33,491 bases of DNA from Acidobacteriota bacterium (GCA_018268775.1 JAFDVV010000042.1:1-33491), one strand, 5' to 3'. Numbered from the stretch's first letter, positions 6,820-14,104 are shown. A program made the numbers and translations. The notes: generated by a model not told the origin, from the sequence alone.

Positions 6820-8337
6820 ATGAATAGACCCTCACTGCCCGGAGGATATTCGCTCTCCGCCTCTAAAGCGGTCGAGAAGGCTTTGTATGTGTCCGACGAG
6901 ATTGAAGTCTACGCTATCCAATCGTCAACGGTAACAGCGCCGGAAGTCCTTGCCCTTTCGGTCTCAATCGAAGGACTAAGAGAATGGTGGGCCTCGCTTG
7001 AAGGTGCTCCTCTTGCGTTCAAAGGCTTCTATGACCACCCACCTTCGCTGAAGTTGCCTATAGGTGCGTTCTTTGAAACGAGCGGAACATTCATAACTGA
7101 ACACTATTACCGACAGATAACTTCGAGCGAAGTAAGGGAGGCGTTTGAAGCAGTTTTGGACTCTGCACTCAAAACCGCCGCACTTGGGCTAATACCTAGT
7201 TTTGCCCCCGGACTCACTTGGGCAGCAACAGAAGGTGTTGTCACATCACTCTTGCCGACAATCATCACTTCTGAAGAAGAAGGCGTTAGAAAGCTTGCTA
7301 GTGCTTTTTATCGGCTGCTTACCGGCATAGATGTTTCTCACCGAACCAACCCAGCTCCCCTATCCCAGTGGTTCAGGAATGCTGGGCCAGAAATCTCGCG
7401 GATACTATCCGATTGCCTTCTGGATGAAAAAGGGAAGCAGAAGACCCGCTCATTTGCGAAGCTAGAGTCCGATCTCGGAAGGACCCCATTGCAGTCCTCC
7501 GCAAGCATTCTTGGCACATCAGAACCGGAACGACTTGATAGAGCATCAGGACTTGCCAAGGTCGCGGGTATGCACAGCCTGAAACAACTGTTGCTGGACG
7601 AGGTAGTCGGCCCTGTCCGCAACCCAGAACGCTTTCGAAAGTACGGACTCTCAGTGCCAAACGGTATCTTGCTGTACGGCCCTCCTGGGTGTGGCAAAAC
7701 GTATATCGCTAGAGCTTTAGCAGAAGAACTTGGACATCACTTCGTCGAAATCGTGCCTTCGGAGCTAGCAAGTCCTTATGTTCACGGAAGCGTTATCCGC
7801 ATCCGTGAAGTCTTCGACGAAGCTGCGGCAAACGCGCCTGCCGTCGTCTTCATCGACGAATTCGAGGCTCTTGCCCCGAACCGCTCTGATCTTGGAGGAT
7901 TTCAACAGCACAAAGCCGAGGAGGTGAATGAAATCCTCACTCACTTAAACGGCGCTTCAGAGAGAAAGATTTTCGTCGTGGCTGCGACCAATCGCCCTGA
8001 GCTTATAGATCCGGCGATTCGGCGAACAGGACGCCTCGACAAACTAATTTATGTGTCTCCGCCTGATCGCGAGGCCCGTGAAGAGATGCTTCGACTTCAC
8101 CTTGCCAAGAGGCCCGTCTCCAGATCAGTCGATTTGCCCGATCTTTCGCAAGAACTCACGGGATACTCTGCGAGCGACATCAAATTCTTGGTAGATGAGG
8201 CCGCCCGCGATGCGTTGATCAGAAATGTCGAGATTGACGAGGCTTCATTTCGGCGTGCTCTTTCTCGCATTACTCCATCTATCCCCCCTGAGACGGAACT
8301 TCTGTATCAATCAATAGAACAGCGAGGTCTCATATAG
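6820..8337 (+). CDS. AAA+ ATPase, Cdc48/FtsH class, single ring
   Basis: A 505-residue protein starting three bases after the Hsp70 stop. Residues 1-230 are a helical N-terminal region I do not recognise, including a hydrophobic stretch at about 118-150. Residues 240-490 are one classical AAA domain: Walker A GPPGCGKT at 287-294, Walker B VVFIDEFEA at 342-350, sensor-1 Asn391 in AATNRPELID, and arginine fingers in the RRTGRLD segment (Arg402, Arg405). The C-terminal helical lid carries the sensor-2-like LTGYSASDIKFL. There is no protease domain, no second AAA ring and no transmembrane helix clear enough to call. Proteins of this class unfold or remodel other proteins as hexamers. Next to an Hsp70 it would be the counterpart of ClpB in the DnaK-ClpB pair. 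Confidence 0.9.
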   Translation: MNRPSLPGGYSLSASKAVEKALYVSDEIEVYAIQSSTVTAPEVLALSVSIEGLREWWASLEGAPLAFKGFYDHPPSLKLPIGAFFETSGTFITEHYYRQITSSEVREAFEAVLDSALKTAALGLIPSFAPGLTWAATEGVVTSLLPTIITSEEEGVRKLASAFYRLLTGIDVSHRTNPAPLSQWFRNAGPEISRILSDCLLDEKGKQKTRSFAKLESDLGRTPLQSSASILGTSEPERLDRASGLAKVAGMHSLKQLLLDEVVGPVRNPERFRKYGLSVPNGILLYGPPGCGKTYIARALAEELGHHFVEIVPSELASPYVHGSVIRIREVFDEAAANAPAVVFIDEFEALAPNRSDLGGFQQHKAEEVNEILTHLNGASERKIFVVAATNRPELIDPAIRRTGRLDKLIYVSPPDREAREEMLRLHLAKRPVSRSVDLPDLSQELTGYSASDIKFLVDEAARDALIRNVEIDEASFRRALSRITPSIPPETELLYQSIEQRGLI

Positions 8338-8342
8338 GCGAT

Positions 8343-9197
8343 ATGAACAAGTCCCTTCAGAACGCACTCGTTACCATCTCGGGCCTCGCATCAAGCACCA
8401 TCATCGCGATTCTTCTTTCATGGATAGAACTTCGTTGGGGCCATGCGCTGTACAGCTATACGGTTTGGTTTGTGATTCCCATCGGAGCTATTTGCGTAGG
8501 AATGCTTGCTGCAAGCGGCTTTTTGGCAATGGCAAGAGTCCTCAACTTTCGGCCCACACGAACGACTCTTGTCGTCATGTTAATAACGTCGATAAGCATG
8601 TTCTTCGCTATCCAGTGGATCAACTACAACTGGATGACAGTTGAAGGAAAGTCCATTAGTGGAGCGATTTCGTTTCAGGATTTCCTGTCGTTCACGATCT
8701 CTCACACAACAATGCAGGTTGGGGTACGCGGGCATTACAGTGACACCGGTATTGAATTGGGAGCGTCAGGATATGGATTCGCAGCAGTGCAAATCTTGGG
8801 CTTTGTCCTTGGAGGAGGTTCCGTCTACCTCATCCTAGCGGCAATGACTTATTGTGAAAAATGTTCAAAGTATTTCAGCGCAAAAGGCGTACAGCATCGT
8901 TATCACATGAACCCCGAAGGTCTACAGGATGCCTGTACTACTGTGATGTCAGAGATGCAAGCGGGACGCGTACAACATGCTATTCTCTTGCACGCCTCGT
9001 CAGGCAGTGAGAACCCAAAAGACGCAGCATTTTCCTCCAACATGGAATTGAAAGAATGCAAAGGTTGCGGAAGGCACTGGACGAAATTTCAGGCCAAGAA
9101 GAAATCCGGCAGTGATTGGAATGACATCTCCGGCCTCTCCTTAGCAGTGTACTGCGATGAACCGGTGGAACTTCATCGCATCTTGGCCGCTCGATAG
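8343..9197 (+). CDS. Four-TM membrane protein with C-terminal zinc-binding CxxC pairs
   Basis: A 284-residue protein starting five bases after the AAA+ stop, last gene of the module. Hydrophobic helices are at about 9-27, 40-65, 74-92 and 143-169. A soluble domain follows at 170-284 with two Cys pairs, Cys171/Cys174 (CEKCSKYF) and Cys239/Cys242 (CKGCGRHW), spaced as in a zinc ribbon or treble clef. The loop at 95-142 contains a Thr/Ser-rich segment and probably lies on the other side of the membrane. I know no family name. The tight spacing suggests it is part of the Hsp70/AAA+ machine, possibly its membrane dock or the channel-like end component. It is convergent with the RiPP operon, separated by 104 bases without an obvious terminator. 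Confidence 0.75.
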   Translation: MNKSLQNALVTISGLASSTIIAILLSWIELRWGHALYSYTVWFVIPIGAICVGMLAASGFLAMARVLNFRPTRTTLVVMLITSISMFFAIQWINYNWMTVEGKSISGAISFQDFLSFTISHTTMQVGVRGHYSDTGIELGASGYGFAAVQILGFVLGGGSVYLILAAMTYCEKCSKYFSAKGVQHRYHMNPEGLQDACTTVMSEMQAGRVQHAILLHASSGSENPKDAAFSSNMELKECKGCGRHWTKFQAKKKSGSDWNDISGLSLAVYCDEPVELHRILAAR

Positions 9198-9301
9198 CGA
9201 CGACATTTCGCCAGAACTTGCTGAGAGGCCTATCGGGAAGTCGTCCATCGCTCCAACGCGCCTGCGAGATTCTCAACGATGTAAATGTACAGGGCTGGGT
9301 G

Positions 9302-10156
9302 TTATTTCTTCGCGGAATGGTGGCCATTCTTAGAGCGAGTTCGCTCAAGAGCGGCAACTCTCGCTTCGATTGCCTTTATTCGGAGCTGTTCTTGAGAATC
9401 GGGAGAAGAAGTAGAAGTCCCCGATGGAGCTCTTGTAAACACTTCGACAGGAGCGATCACCTTGACCTGGGTGGCTGTATCGGGGGCGGGGCGCATTGTC
9501 GCAAGCGCTTCGGGCACGCTGGCAGCCAATAAGAGCAAAAGAGCAGTTGCGGTCATCGCGTGAGCCCCACGCACGAACTGCGCCAAGTGATCATTCATTG
9601 CAGTATTCATTGAAGCGCAGTGAAGCAAGCCCTTCGCATGAACGGCTTCTTTGTAGGTTTTAAACGAACCGTCGTCTTCTAAGACCGCGTCGAGTGACAA
9701 TGTTTGATTGGTCTTGACTCCAACAGCTCGGATGGCGGAAATGAAACCCAAAAGCAAAAAGCAACCTGCCGCGCACACAAGGCAAAGGACGGTCCATCTC
9801 GTTGTTCCCGATGCGGTCTTACTGATGATGTAGAGGAATGCGGATGTGAGCAGAGGGACAAGAAAGACCATCAAGCTGAACGTGGATTGAGCTTTCTGTT
9901 CCAGTGCATTGCGACGTTGTTCTGCCTGGTCGAAGATCCATTGGCATTCCTTCACCAATGAGTCACCAACATTTGCGTCCGATGGTGAATCTGGAAAATC
10001 TGCTATGTCTCGCGGTTGTACTTCGAAAGGCATCAAAATCTGCCACAGCAGATAACCAAATCGCTTCACAAAGAGGACAAAATGAGCCCAGAGCTTTTTA
10101 AGCCCGATGTGCGAAGGTGGCTGGGCAAAGAACTTTGAGCGAGGGTTAGTTGCCAT
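9302..10156 (-). CDS. Membrane protein of the graspetide operon
   Basis: A 284-residue protein from ATG 10156, third gene of the RiPP operon. The start codon lies inside the ATP-grasp gene (11-base overlap), so translation is coupled. The in-frame ATG at 10171 is less likely. Residues 1-70 are soluble, with an amphipathic aromatic stretch at 17-44. A charged helix at 70-92 (FDQAEQRRNALEQKAQST) enters two transmembrane helices at about 93-112 and 121-143. A cytosolic-type segment follows, then a third helix at about 200-219, a Pro/Ser/Thr linker and a basic C-terminus. It has no ABC-transporter, MFS or protease motif. The helix plus two-TM layout resembles small SLATT-type membrane proteins only in outline. 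Export, immunity or target of the modified peptide are possible roles. Confidence 0.7.
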   Translation of the reverse strand: MATNPRSKFFAQPPSHIGLKKLWAHFVLFVKRFGYLLWQILMPFEVQPRDIADFPDSPSDANVGDSLVKECQWIFDQAEQRRNALEQKAQSTFSLMVFLVPLLTSAFLYIISKTASGTTRWTVLCLVCAAGCFLLLGFISAIRAVGVKTNQTLSLDAVLEDDGSFKTYKEAVHAKGLLHCASMNTAMNDHLAQFVRGAHAMTATALLLLLAASVPEALATMRPAPDTATQVKVIAPVEVFTRAPSGTSTSSPDSQEQLRIKAIEARVAALERTRSKNGHHSAKK

Positions 10157-11078
10157 AGAAAAGTTCCACAAAGGCGTCTCTCATCGGGAAGTCCAATGAG
10201 TTTTCAAGCCACGCCCATTCTCCAGTTGGATTGACCTCAAGAAATACATCTTCTCCTCTGGGTGTCCGAATGAAATCGAACGCCCCATATACAAGCCCAA
10301 GGGTCTGTAGCATGCGTTCGCACTTGGTTCTTAGGTCATCAGAGATGGATATTATCGAGAACTTCGCTTCTGCCTCGGGTGTTCGCCAATCTATTGTTTC
10401 TGCCTTTGTAGCAATCGCCGCCGCAAAACACTTCTTTCCAATGAATGTGACACGCAGATCTTGAACCCGAGGCACGCACTCCTGCAACAAGACTGGACAA
10501 CCGAGGCTTGCCTCATCCTGAAAGTCAGATGTCTGAACGGGCCGGGTATAGATTGAGTAATCGTCCGAGCCATCGTTGTAGAGGCCATGAAAGATCGGCT
10601 TGCAGATCGCACCGTTAGGGGCTTGCTGAACGAAATTGGCAGCGTCTTTTGGCGAGCTCGTCGCTAGCGTCTTCGGCACAAGGATGCCAAGCTGCTGAGC
10701 GAGCCTTAGCTGGTAAAGCTTGTGCTCAGCGACGTATACCTTATCGACCGGGTTTACCCATCGAATATCCGGATTCCAAACCATCCCAAACACAAGGTGG
10801 CGGAGCTCTCCAGAGATGAAGAACCTCTCATTAGGTGGCATGTCATGCGAGGCTATTGGATAAATCGCCCTGCGATACCAGACCGCCGTAACGGATTTCA
10901 AATCGAGAGAGCGCCCGTCTCGGACGGTAACTGTTTGCTTGTCAGAGATCGTGAACTCGTAGTCGGCATTCGCCAGCTCTTCCACATTAAGACGGAAGTA
11001 AAGAAGCCCTCGCTTGATAAGCGTGACAATCAAAAAATCTGCGGTAAGGTCTTTCTCAGAAGTGAGGATCAGGAGCAT
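10146..11078 (-). CDS. ATP-grasp peptide ligase (MvdC/MvdD-like graspetide maturase)
   Basis: A 310-residue enzyme of the ATP-grasp RiPP maturase family, which activates Asp/Glu side chains as acyl phosphates and joins them to Ser/Thr hydroxyls or Lys amines. Visible marks are VWYRR at 66-70, the helix AEHKLYQLRLAQQLGI at 117-132, Lys160 in ICKP, the ATP-binding EC pair at 200-201, Asp207/Arg209 in QDLRV, and the metal-binding end with Asp268 (YGAFDF) and EVNPTGEW at 281-288. Length is typical for microviridin-type ligases. The start at 11078 lies inside the precursor gene (23-base overlap), and its own stop overlaps the membrane protein start. It is the only ligase present, so it probably makes all rings. 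D-Ala ligase or RimK are excluded by the pattern and the context. Confidence 0.9.
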   Translation of the reverse strand: MLLILTSEKDLTADFLIVTLIKRGLLYFRLNVEELANADYEFTISDKQTVTVRDGRSLDLKSVTAVWYRRAIYPIASHDMPPNERFFISGELRHLVFGMVWNPDIRWVNPVDKVYVAEHKLYQLRLAQQLGILVPKTLATSSPKDAANFVQQAPNGAICKPIFHGLYNDGSDDYSIYTRPVQTSDFQDEASLGCPVLLQECVPRVQDLRVTFIGKKCFAAAIATKAETIDWRTPEAEAKFSIISISDDLRTKCERMLQTLGLVYGAFDFIRTPRGEDVFLEVNPTGEWAWLENSLDFPMRDAFVELFYGN

Positions 11079-11586
11079 AGGCGGAAGAAGGCGTTTTATT
11101 AGAACTCATCGAATCTGAAGATGTTTGGCCTTGATAAAGGCCACCGGTTCGCATGGTGATTTCCGTCTGGTCTGCGCCCTCTCTGGTGCGGGTGTAGGTT
11201 GTTTCGCCGTATGATGACGCGCCTAGTATCCGATCTGCTTGATCGGCTCCCTCACGTGTCGCAGTGTGCGAAGTCTCCCCGTATTGGGAGGCCCCTAATA
11301 CGGTGGCCTCTGATTGGTCCGCGCCTTCTCTGGTTTTTGTGATCGTCGTCTCGCCGTACGATGACGCATGAATGGTACCTTCTGATTGATCAGCACCTTC
11401 GCGAGTTTCAGTCATCGTAGTTTCCCCGTACTTTGACGCACTTGGCGAATCGCCGAAGGTCTCAATCAAGGGGGTTCCAGAAGCGGAATCTATCCACAAC
11501 TGCTTCACGGGATCATAATGCTCGCTTGAAGACGGAACAGGCTCGGGCAGAAGCTTCTTTCGACCTGCAAGAATGAATGCGCTCAT
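11056..11586 (-). CDS. Graspetide precursor peptide with four core repeats
   Basis: A 176-residue precursor if started at ATG 11586; an upstream ATG at 11619 would add 11 residues but lies only 2 bases from an inverted repeat. The N-terminal leader (about 1-50) has Arg/Lys then PEPVP, then YDPVKQLWID and GTPLIETFG, much like leaders of ATP-grasp-targeted RiPPs in Actinobacteria. It lacks the microviridin PFFARFL motif. Four near-identical 15-residue cores follow at 53-67, 77-91, 102-116 and 126-140. The consensus is YGET-T/S-x-T-x-TREGADQ, offering Thr acceptors before fixed Glu and Asp donors. Linkers of 9-10 residues separate them, and a Ser/Gln-rich tail ends the protein. The stop lies inside the ATP-grasp gene. 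I infer ester-linked rings inside each repeat. Confidence 0.85.
   Translation of the reverse strand: MSAFILAGRKKLLPEPVPSSSEHYDPVKQLWIDSASGTPLIETFGDSPSASKYGETTMTETREGADQSEGTIHASSYGETTITKTREGADQSEATVLGASQYGETSHTATREGADQADRILGASSYGETTYTRTREGADQTEITMRTGGLYQGQTSSDSMSSNKTPSSAYAPDPHF
11167..11430 (-). repeat. Four tandem core units in the graspetide precursor gene
   Basis: Four in-frame units with periods of 24, 25 and 24 codons (the unequal step is one extra codon in a linker). Conserved positions are Tyr-Gly-Glu-Thr at the start and Thr-Arg-Glu-Gly-Ala-Asp-Gln at the end. The residues between vary (MTE, ITK, SHTA, YTR contexts). The codons differ between copies even where the protein is identical, which suggests that the protein sequence is being kept by selection rather than by recent duplication. 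Confidence 0.9.
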
Positions 11587-11620
11587 GGCGGTCAATTTTA
11601 CTACTGACCTCTCCTGCATG

Positions 11621-11650
11621 ACATTGTGCCGCTCGCGGACTGCACAATGT
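11621..11650 (-). promoter_or_regulatory. Perfect inverted repeat upstream of the graspetide precursor
   Basis: ACATTGTGC at 11621-11629 and GCACAATGT at 11642-11650 form perfect 9-base arms around 12 bases. This lies 35 to 64 bases upstream of the ATG at 11586, where an operator or an mRNA leader hairpin would sit. If the ATG at 11619 were used, the repeat would cover its ribosome binding site. Either way it is well placed to control the RiPP operon. No regulator gene is adjacent. Confidence 0.5.
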
Positions 11651-11772
11651 GGGAGGCCGAGTAATCAGACTCTGGAACTAAACAACTCTATGTGGATGAG
11701 GCCATTCGTCGTTGCAACTGTCACCACAAAAGGCGCACAAAGAACAGCCGCCAGCGGCGGCTCGTGCGCGAA

Positions 11773-11813
11773 GATTTGCCGCTAAGAACGCCCCGGCGGG
11801 GCTGCGGCAAATC
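11773..11813. terminator. Long hairpin between integrase and RiPP operon
   Basis: GATTTGCCGC at 11773-11782 pairs perfectly with GCGGCAAATC at 11804-11813, and an inner CCCCGGCGGGG hairpin lies at 11791-11801. It is about 90 bases downstream of the integrase stop, so it is a natural end for the leftward integrase transcript. No T-run is seen on either side. A short second hairpin, GCCGCC/GGCGGC, lies just to its left. The remaining 11650-11903 holds no gene I can support. Confidence 0.4.
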
Positions 11814-11903
11814 AGAACCAATATCCGAGAGGAATTTGAATATTGAACTTCCTACGCAAGCCTCCGCCACGGCTCCGGCTAAAGGCAGCTTCGGAAATCA
11901 CGG

Positions 11904-13343
11904 TCAGGCTGTCCTGCGGTGCTGACCGCGTTTGAGTTTATCGTGCGTCTCTGCTGCTTTCGACGCTTTAGCCCTGGTAACGTCCAGTTCTGGATGCGGA
12001 AGCTCCCATCCTGCCATGCCCTGCAGCACGCGGTCGGCGTGCTTGATTGTGTTCACATGGCCATAGTGCTGTTCGATCATCTGCACGGAAGTTCCCATCT
12101 GCTCAGCCAGGAAGTACACGTCCACTCCTTCCTGTAATCGCAGAGTGGCATAGGTATGCCGGAAACAATATGTCGATCTCGGCACGCCCTGCGTGCCTTC
12201 GCGCAAGTTTGCTTTACCCAATAGGTCAGCGATCAAAGAGACATAGAGGCTCTTAGCAGGCTTACCGTTCACCGTCGTAAAGACTCGATCTTCCAACTCT
12301 GTCGCTTTGGAGATAGATCGGATGCGCTCCAGATAATCGCCGACACTCTTCGGAGCCACTAACTTTCTTGATTTCCCTTTACCCTGCACAAACAGAACAA
12401 CGATCTCGCGTCCCTCGCGATCTTTCGCGGGCATGATGTCACGCCAGCGGAGATTCTTCATCTCTGCTGGCCTCATGCCGGTATTACAGGCAATCAGAAT
12501 CATGTTGTAGGTGACGGTGCGATACCAGGTGCTCGAAGGTTTGTCCGCCTCCGCGATCCATTTCCTGCCGACGGTATGAAGCTTGCGGTACTCCTCCAGC
12601 GTGAATTCGTCCCGTCGCATCGTCTTGAGCTTCGGACGTTCATCGTAGCGCTGGCTGGCAGGAACGTACCGCTTTTTGATAGCGAAGTTCATCACCGCCC
12701 CGAAGATGGACATCTCGAAGCGAATTGTGGAATCACTGATGAAGGGAACCGTCCGCTCCTCGGACGGTTCCACCTTGATAGGTTTCAAAATTCGAATACC
12801 AAGAGAGTTCTGGGTCTTGGTGCGGCGCTCGGCTTCTTTATCCGCAAACTCCTGCGCCATCTCCTCGCTGACTTCGCGGACGCCGTTCCGCTTAAGGCGT
12901 CCCGCTCCGTTCACTCTGCGCCACGCAGGATAGCCACCCCATAGCTCATCGCCGATCAAATGCACCTGGGTGGAACCGACGTACCTGTCCAAGGCCCCTT
13001 CGATGACGGCGCGAATCTTTTTGGGCCGCGCGGCACTGATCTCCCCGCGCTGCGCTCGGGCTTCCTGCGTTAGCAGATACTCTCTTCCAACCTCGCGGAA
13101 GGGATGGTTGAACACTGGGACATCGTGCTTCAGGCGGAACCGGATGTCTGCATCCTGATCGAAGGCGCGTTCCCGCGCCACTTCCATGTCTGTCGTCTTG
13201 AGGGAAACGGTCTTGTAGCGGTCTGCCTTGGGAATCTTCATACGGCAGTACCACATGCGATGCCCCACGTCGCCACGCCGGAAGATCACCAGCCCCGGCT
13301 TGAGTTCCGCTTTGTCGGTGACGAATGCCATGTCCGCCTCCAT
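11904..13343 (-). CDS. Tyrosine recombinase (phage-type integrase)
   Basis: A 479-residue site-specific recombinase. The C-terminal catalytic domain shows Arg291 in CNTGMRPAEM, Lys322/Lys324 in VQGKGKSRK, and Arg395 with the following His in YCFRHTYATLR. The nucleophile is Tyr427 in QHYGHV. The usual His of the HxxR box is Tyr392, and the LGH motif is MGT, variants seen in a subfamily of integrases; both are worth noting but not signs of inactivity. The N-terminal part (about 15-70) looks like an AP2-type arm-binding domain, with a longer than usual region at 70-190. ATG 13343 or 13331 are both possible starts. The gene sits at the right edge of the element, transcribed inward. Confidence 0.95.
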   Translation of the reverse strand: MEADMAFVTDKAELKPGLVIFRRGDVGHRMWYCRMKIPKADRYKTVSLKTTDMEVARERAFDQDADIRFRLKHDVPVFNHPFREVGREYLLTQEARAQRGEISAARPKKIRAVIEGALDRYVGSTQVHLIGDELWGGYPAWRRVNGAGRLKRNGVREVSEEMAQEFADKEAERRTKTQNSLGIRILKPIKVEPSEERTVPFISDSTIRFEMSIFGAVMNFAIKKRYVPASQRYDERPKLKTMRRDEFTLEEYRKLHTVGRKWIAEADKPSSTWYRTVTYNMILIACNTGMRPAEMKNLRWRDIMPAKDREGREIVVLFVQGKGKSRKLVAPKSVGDYLERIRSISKATELEDRVFTTVNGKPAKSLYVSLIADLLGKANLREGTQGVPRSTYCFRHTYATLRLQEGVDVYFLAEQMGTSVQMIEQHYGHVNTIKHADRVLQGMAGWELPHPELDVTRAKASKAAETHDKLKRGQHRRTA

Positions 13344-13477
13344 GTACTAAGACGCGTTCCGTGCAGATTCTGTGCAGGTTTTTTCTGCAAGTCGTTGAAT
13401 CCTCGTATCTGTGTAGGACTCGTATAGATGTTATCAAAATACTAAGCTGTTTATTTACATTTATTTATGCTATATCT
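13344..13477. other. Integrase upstream region and probable element boundary
   Basis: This AT-richer stretch precedes the integrase start. It holds three short related repeats, GTGCAG at 13361-13366, GTGCAG at 13372-13377 and CTGCAA at 13385-13390, which could be arm-type binding sites of the integrase. I looked for a tRNA or tmRNA end as an attachment site and saw none. With the repeat at 13478-13600 it makes up the 315-base gene-free gap up to the SnoaL-like gene. Confidence 0.3.
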
Positions 13478-13600
13478 GTCATCCTGAGCGAAGCGAAGAA
13501 TCTCAGTATTTGTCCTGCCAGATGAAAACTACAGGGATTCTTCGCCTCCCTGCCCCAGCCAGCAAGCTGGCCGGGGACCCCGTTCGGCTCAGAATGACGG
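13478..13600. repeat. Interspersed GTCATCCTGAGC repeat, inverted pair
   Basis: GTCATCCTGAGCGAAGCGAAG begins the left arm at 13478, running on into GAATCTC. A degenerate inverted arm follows: GGATTCTTCGC at 13535-13545 and GTTCGGCTCAGAATGAC ending at 13598. The same family appears at 25869-26009 and 29445-29563, and in altered form inside asnS. It lies at the end of the SnoaL-like gene and at the chromosomal side of the element junction. Confidence 0.85.
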
Positions 13601-13658
13601 CAGGGGTTTCATTCCGGTGAAGTTCATGACAGCCTCCAAGGAGCACCGCCGTAGCCAA

Positions 13659-14072
13659 CTACGGCGCCGGAATCACGCCAAGCTGCTGCATCATCCCGAA
13701 GCTGTCCATCAGGATGCGGCTGTCGGTCATCAGACCGCCCACGACCCGGTCGATCACGACACCCTTCACCTTTACGCTTCTGCCTGTGGCAGGAATGCCG
13801 AGAAACTCTCCGCGATGCGTTCCGGCCCACGTAAAGCGGCTCGCGACCTTCTCGCCCTCTTCGATCGCCTCTTCAGTAACCCAGTGAATATCGGGGAACG
13901 CGGAGCGCATCATGGCAATGACCTCCTTCAATCCCTCACGGCCTTGCCGTTGCCCGGGCAAAGGGTCCATTTCCACAAAGTCGAGCGCAACGATCTGGTC
14001 GGCGACCTCGAACCGTCCCCGGTTAATCACCTCTTCCACAAAGCGCTCGACCACTGCACGGTTCCCGGCCAT
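13659..14072 (-). CDS. SnoaL-like ester cyclase family protein
   Basis: A 137-residue protein with the SnoaL-like (NTF2 fold) pattern: a start helix VVERFVEEVINRGRFEVADQ, then DFVEMDPLPGQRQGREGLKEV and FPDIHWVTEEAIEEGEKV. It continues with FTWAGTHRGEFLGIPATGR and ends in VIDRVVGG and a final strand. Members range from polyketide cyclases to many uncharacterised proteins of secondary or stress metabolism, so substrate is unknown. A strong GGAGGG lies five bases before ATG 14072. It follows the haloperoxidase-like gene by 32 bases on the same strand, which suggests one operon. Confidence 0.85.
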   Translation of the reverse strand: MAGNRAVVERFVEEVINRGRFEVADQIVALDFVEMDPLPGQRQGREGLKEVIAMMRSAFPDIHWVTEEAIEEGEKVASRFTWAGTHRGEFLGIPATGRSVKVKGVVIDRVVGGLMTDSRILMDSFGMMQQLGVIPAP

Positions 14073-14104
14073 CTACCCTCCAAGACAAAAAGCGTTCTAC
14101 AACG

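Larger units (their letters stand above)
1..13440. mobile_element. Integrative (mobilizable or conjugative) element, left end outside window
   Basis: The stretch from the left edge to just beyond the integrase carries hallmark mobile genes: a MobC-like ribbon-helix-helix protein at 135-557, a NYN nuclease, and a tyrosine recombinase at 11904-13343. Two cargo modules lie between them, a chaperone machine and a RiPP operon. Base composition is visibly less GC-rich than the right part, which begins at about 13.5 kb with ordinary chromosomal genes and interspersed repeats. The right boundary is set only by the end of the integrase gene and its upstream region; no att core could be identified because the other end is not in the window. 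No relaxase or T4SS ATPase is seen, so conjugative versus mobilizable status is open. Confidence 0.65.

Noticed and set aside
11167..11430. CRISPR-like array
   Set aside because: The repeated units are in-frame codons of the precursor gene with synonymous differences; the spacing of 72-75 bases and coding nature exclude a CRISPR.
1731..11692. Identical 13-mer AAACAACTCTATG at 1731 and 11680
   Set aside because: A shared 13-mer is expected by chance in a window of this size, and the contexts (start of the J-like gene versus integrase/RiPP gap) do not match further.
13344..13477. tRNA gene as integration target
   Set aside because: No cloverleaf or T-loop (GGTTCGAxxCC) pattern could be built on either strand.
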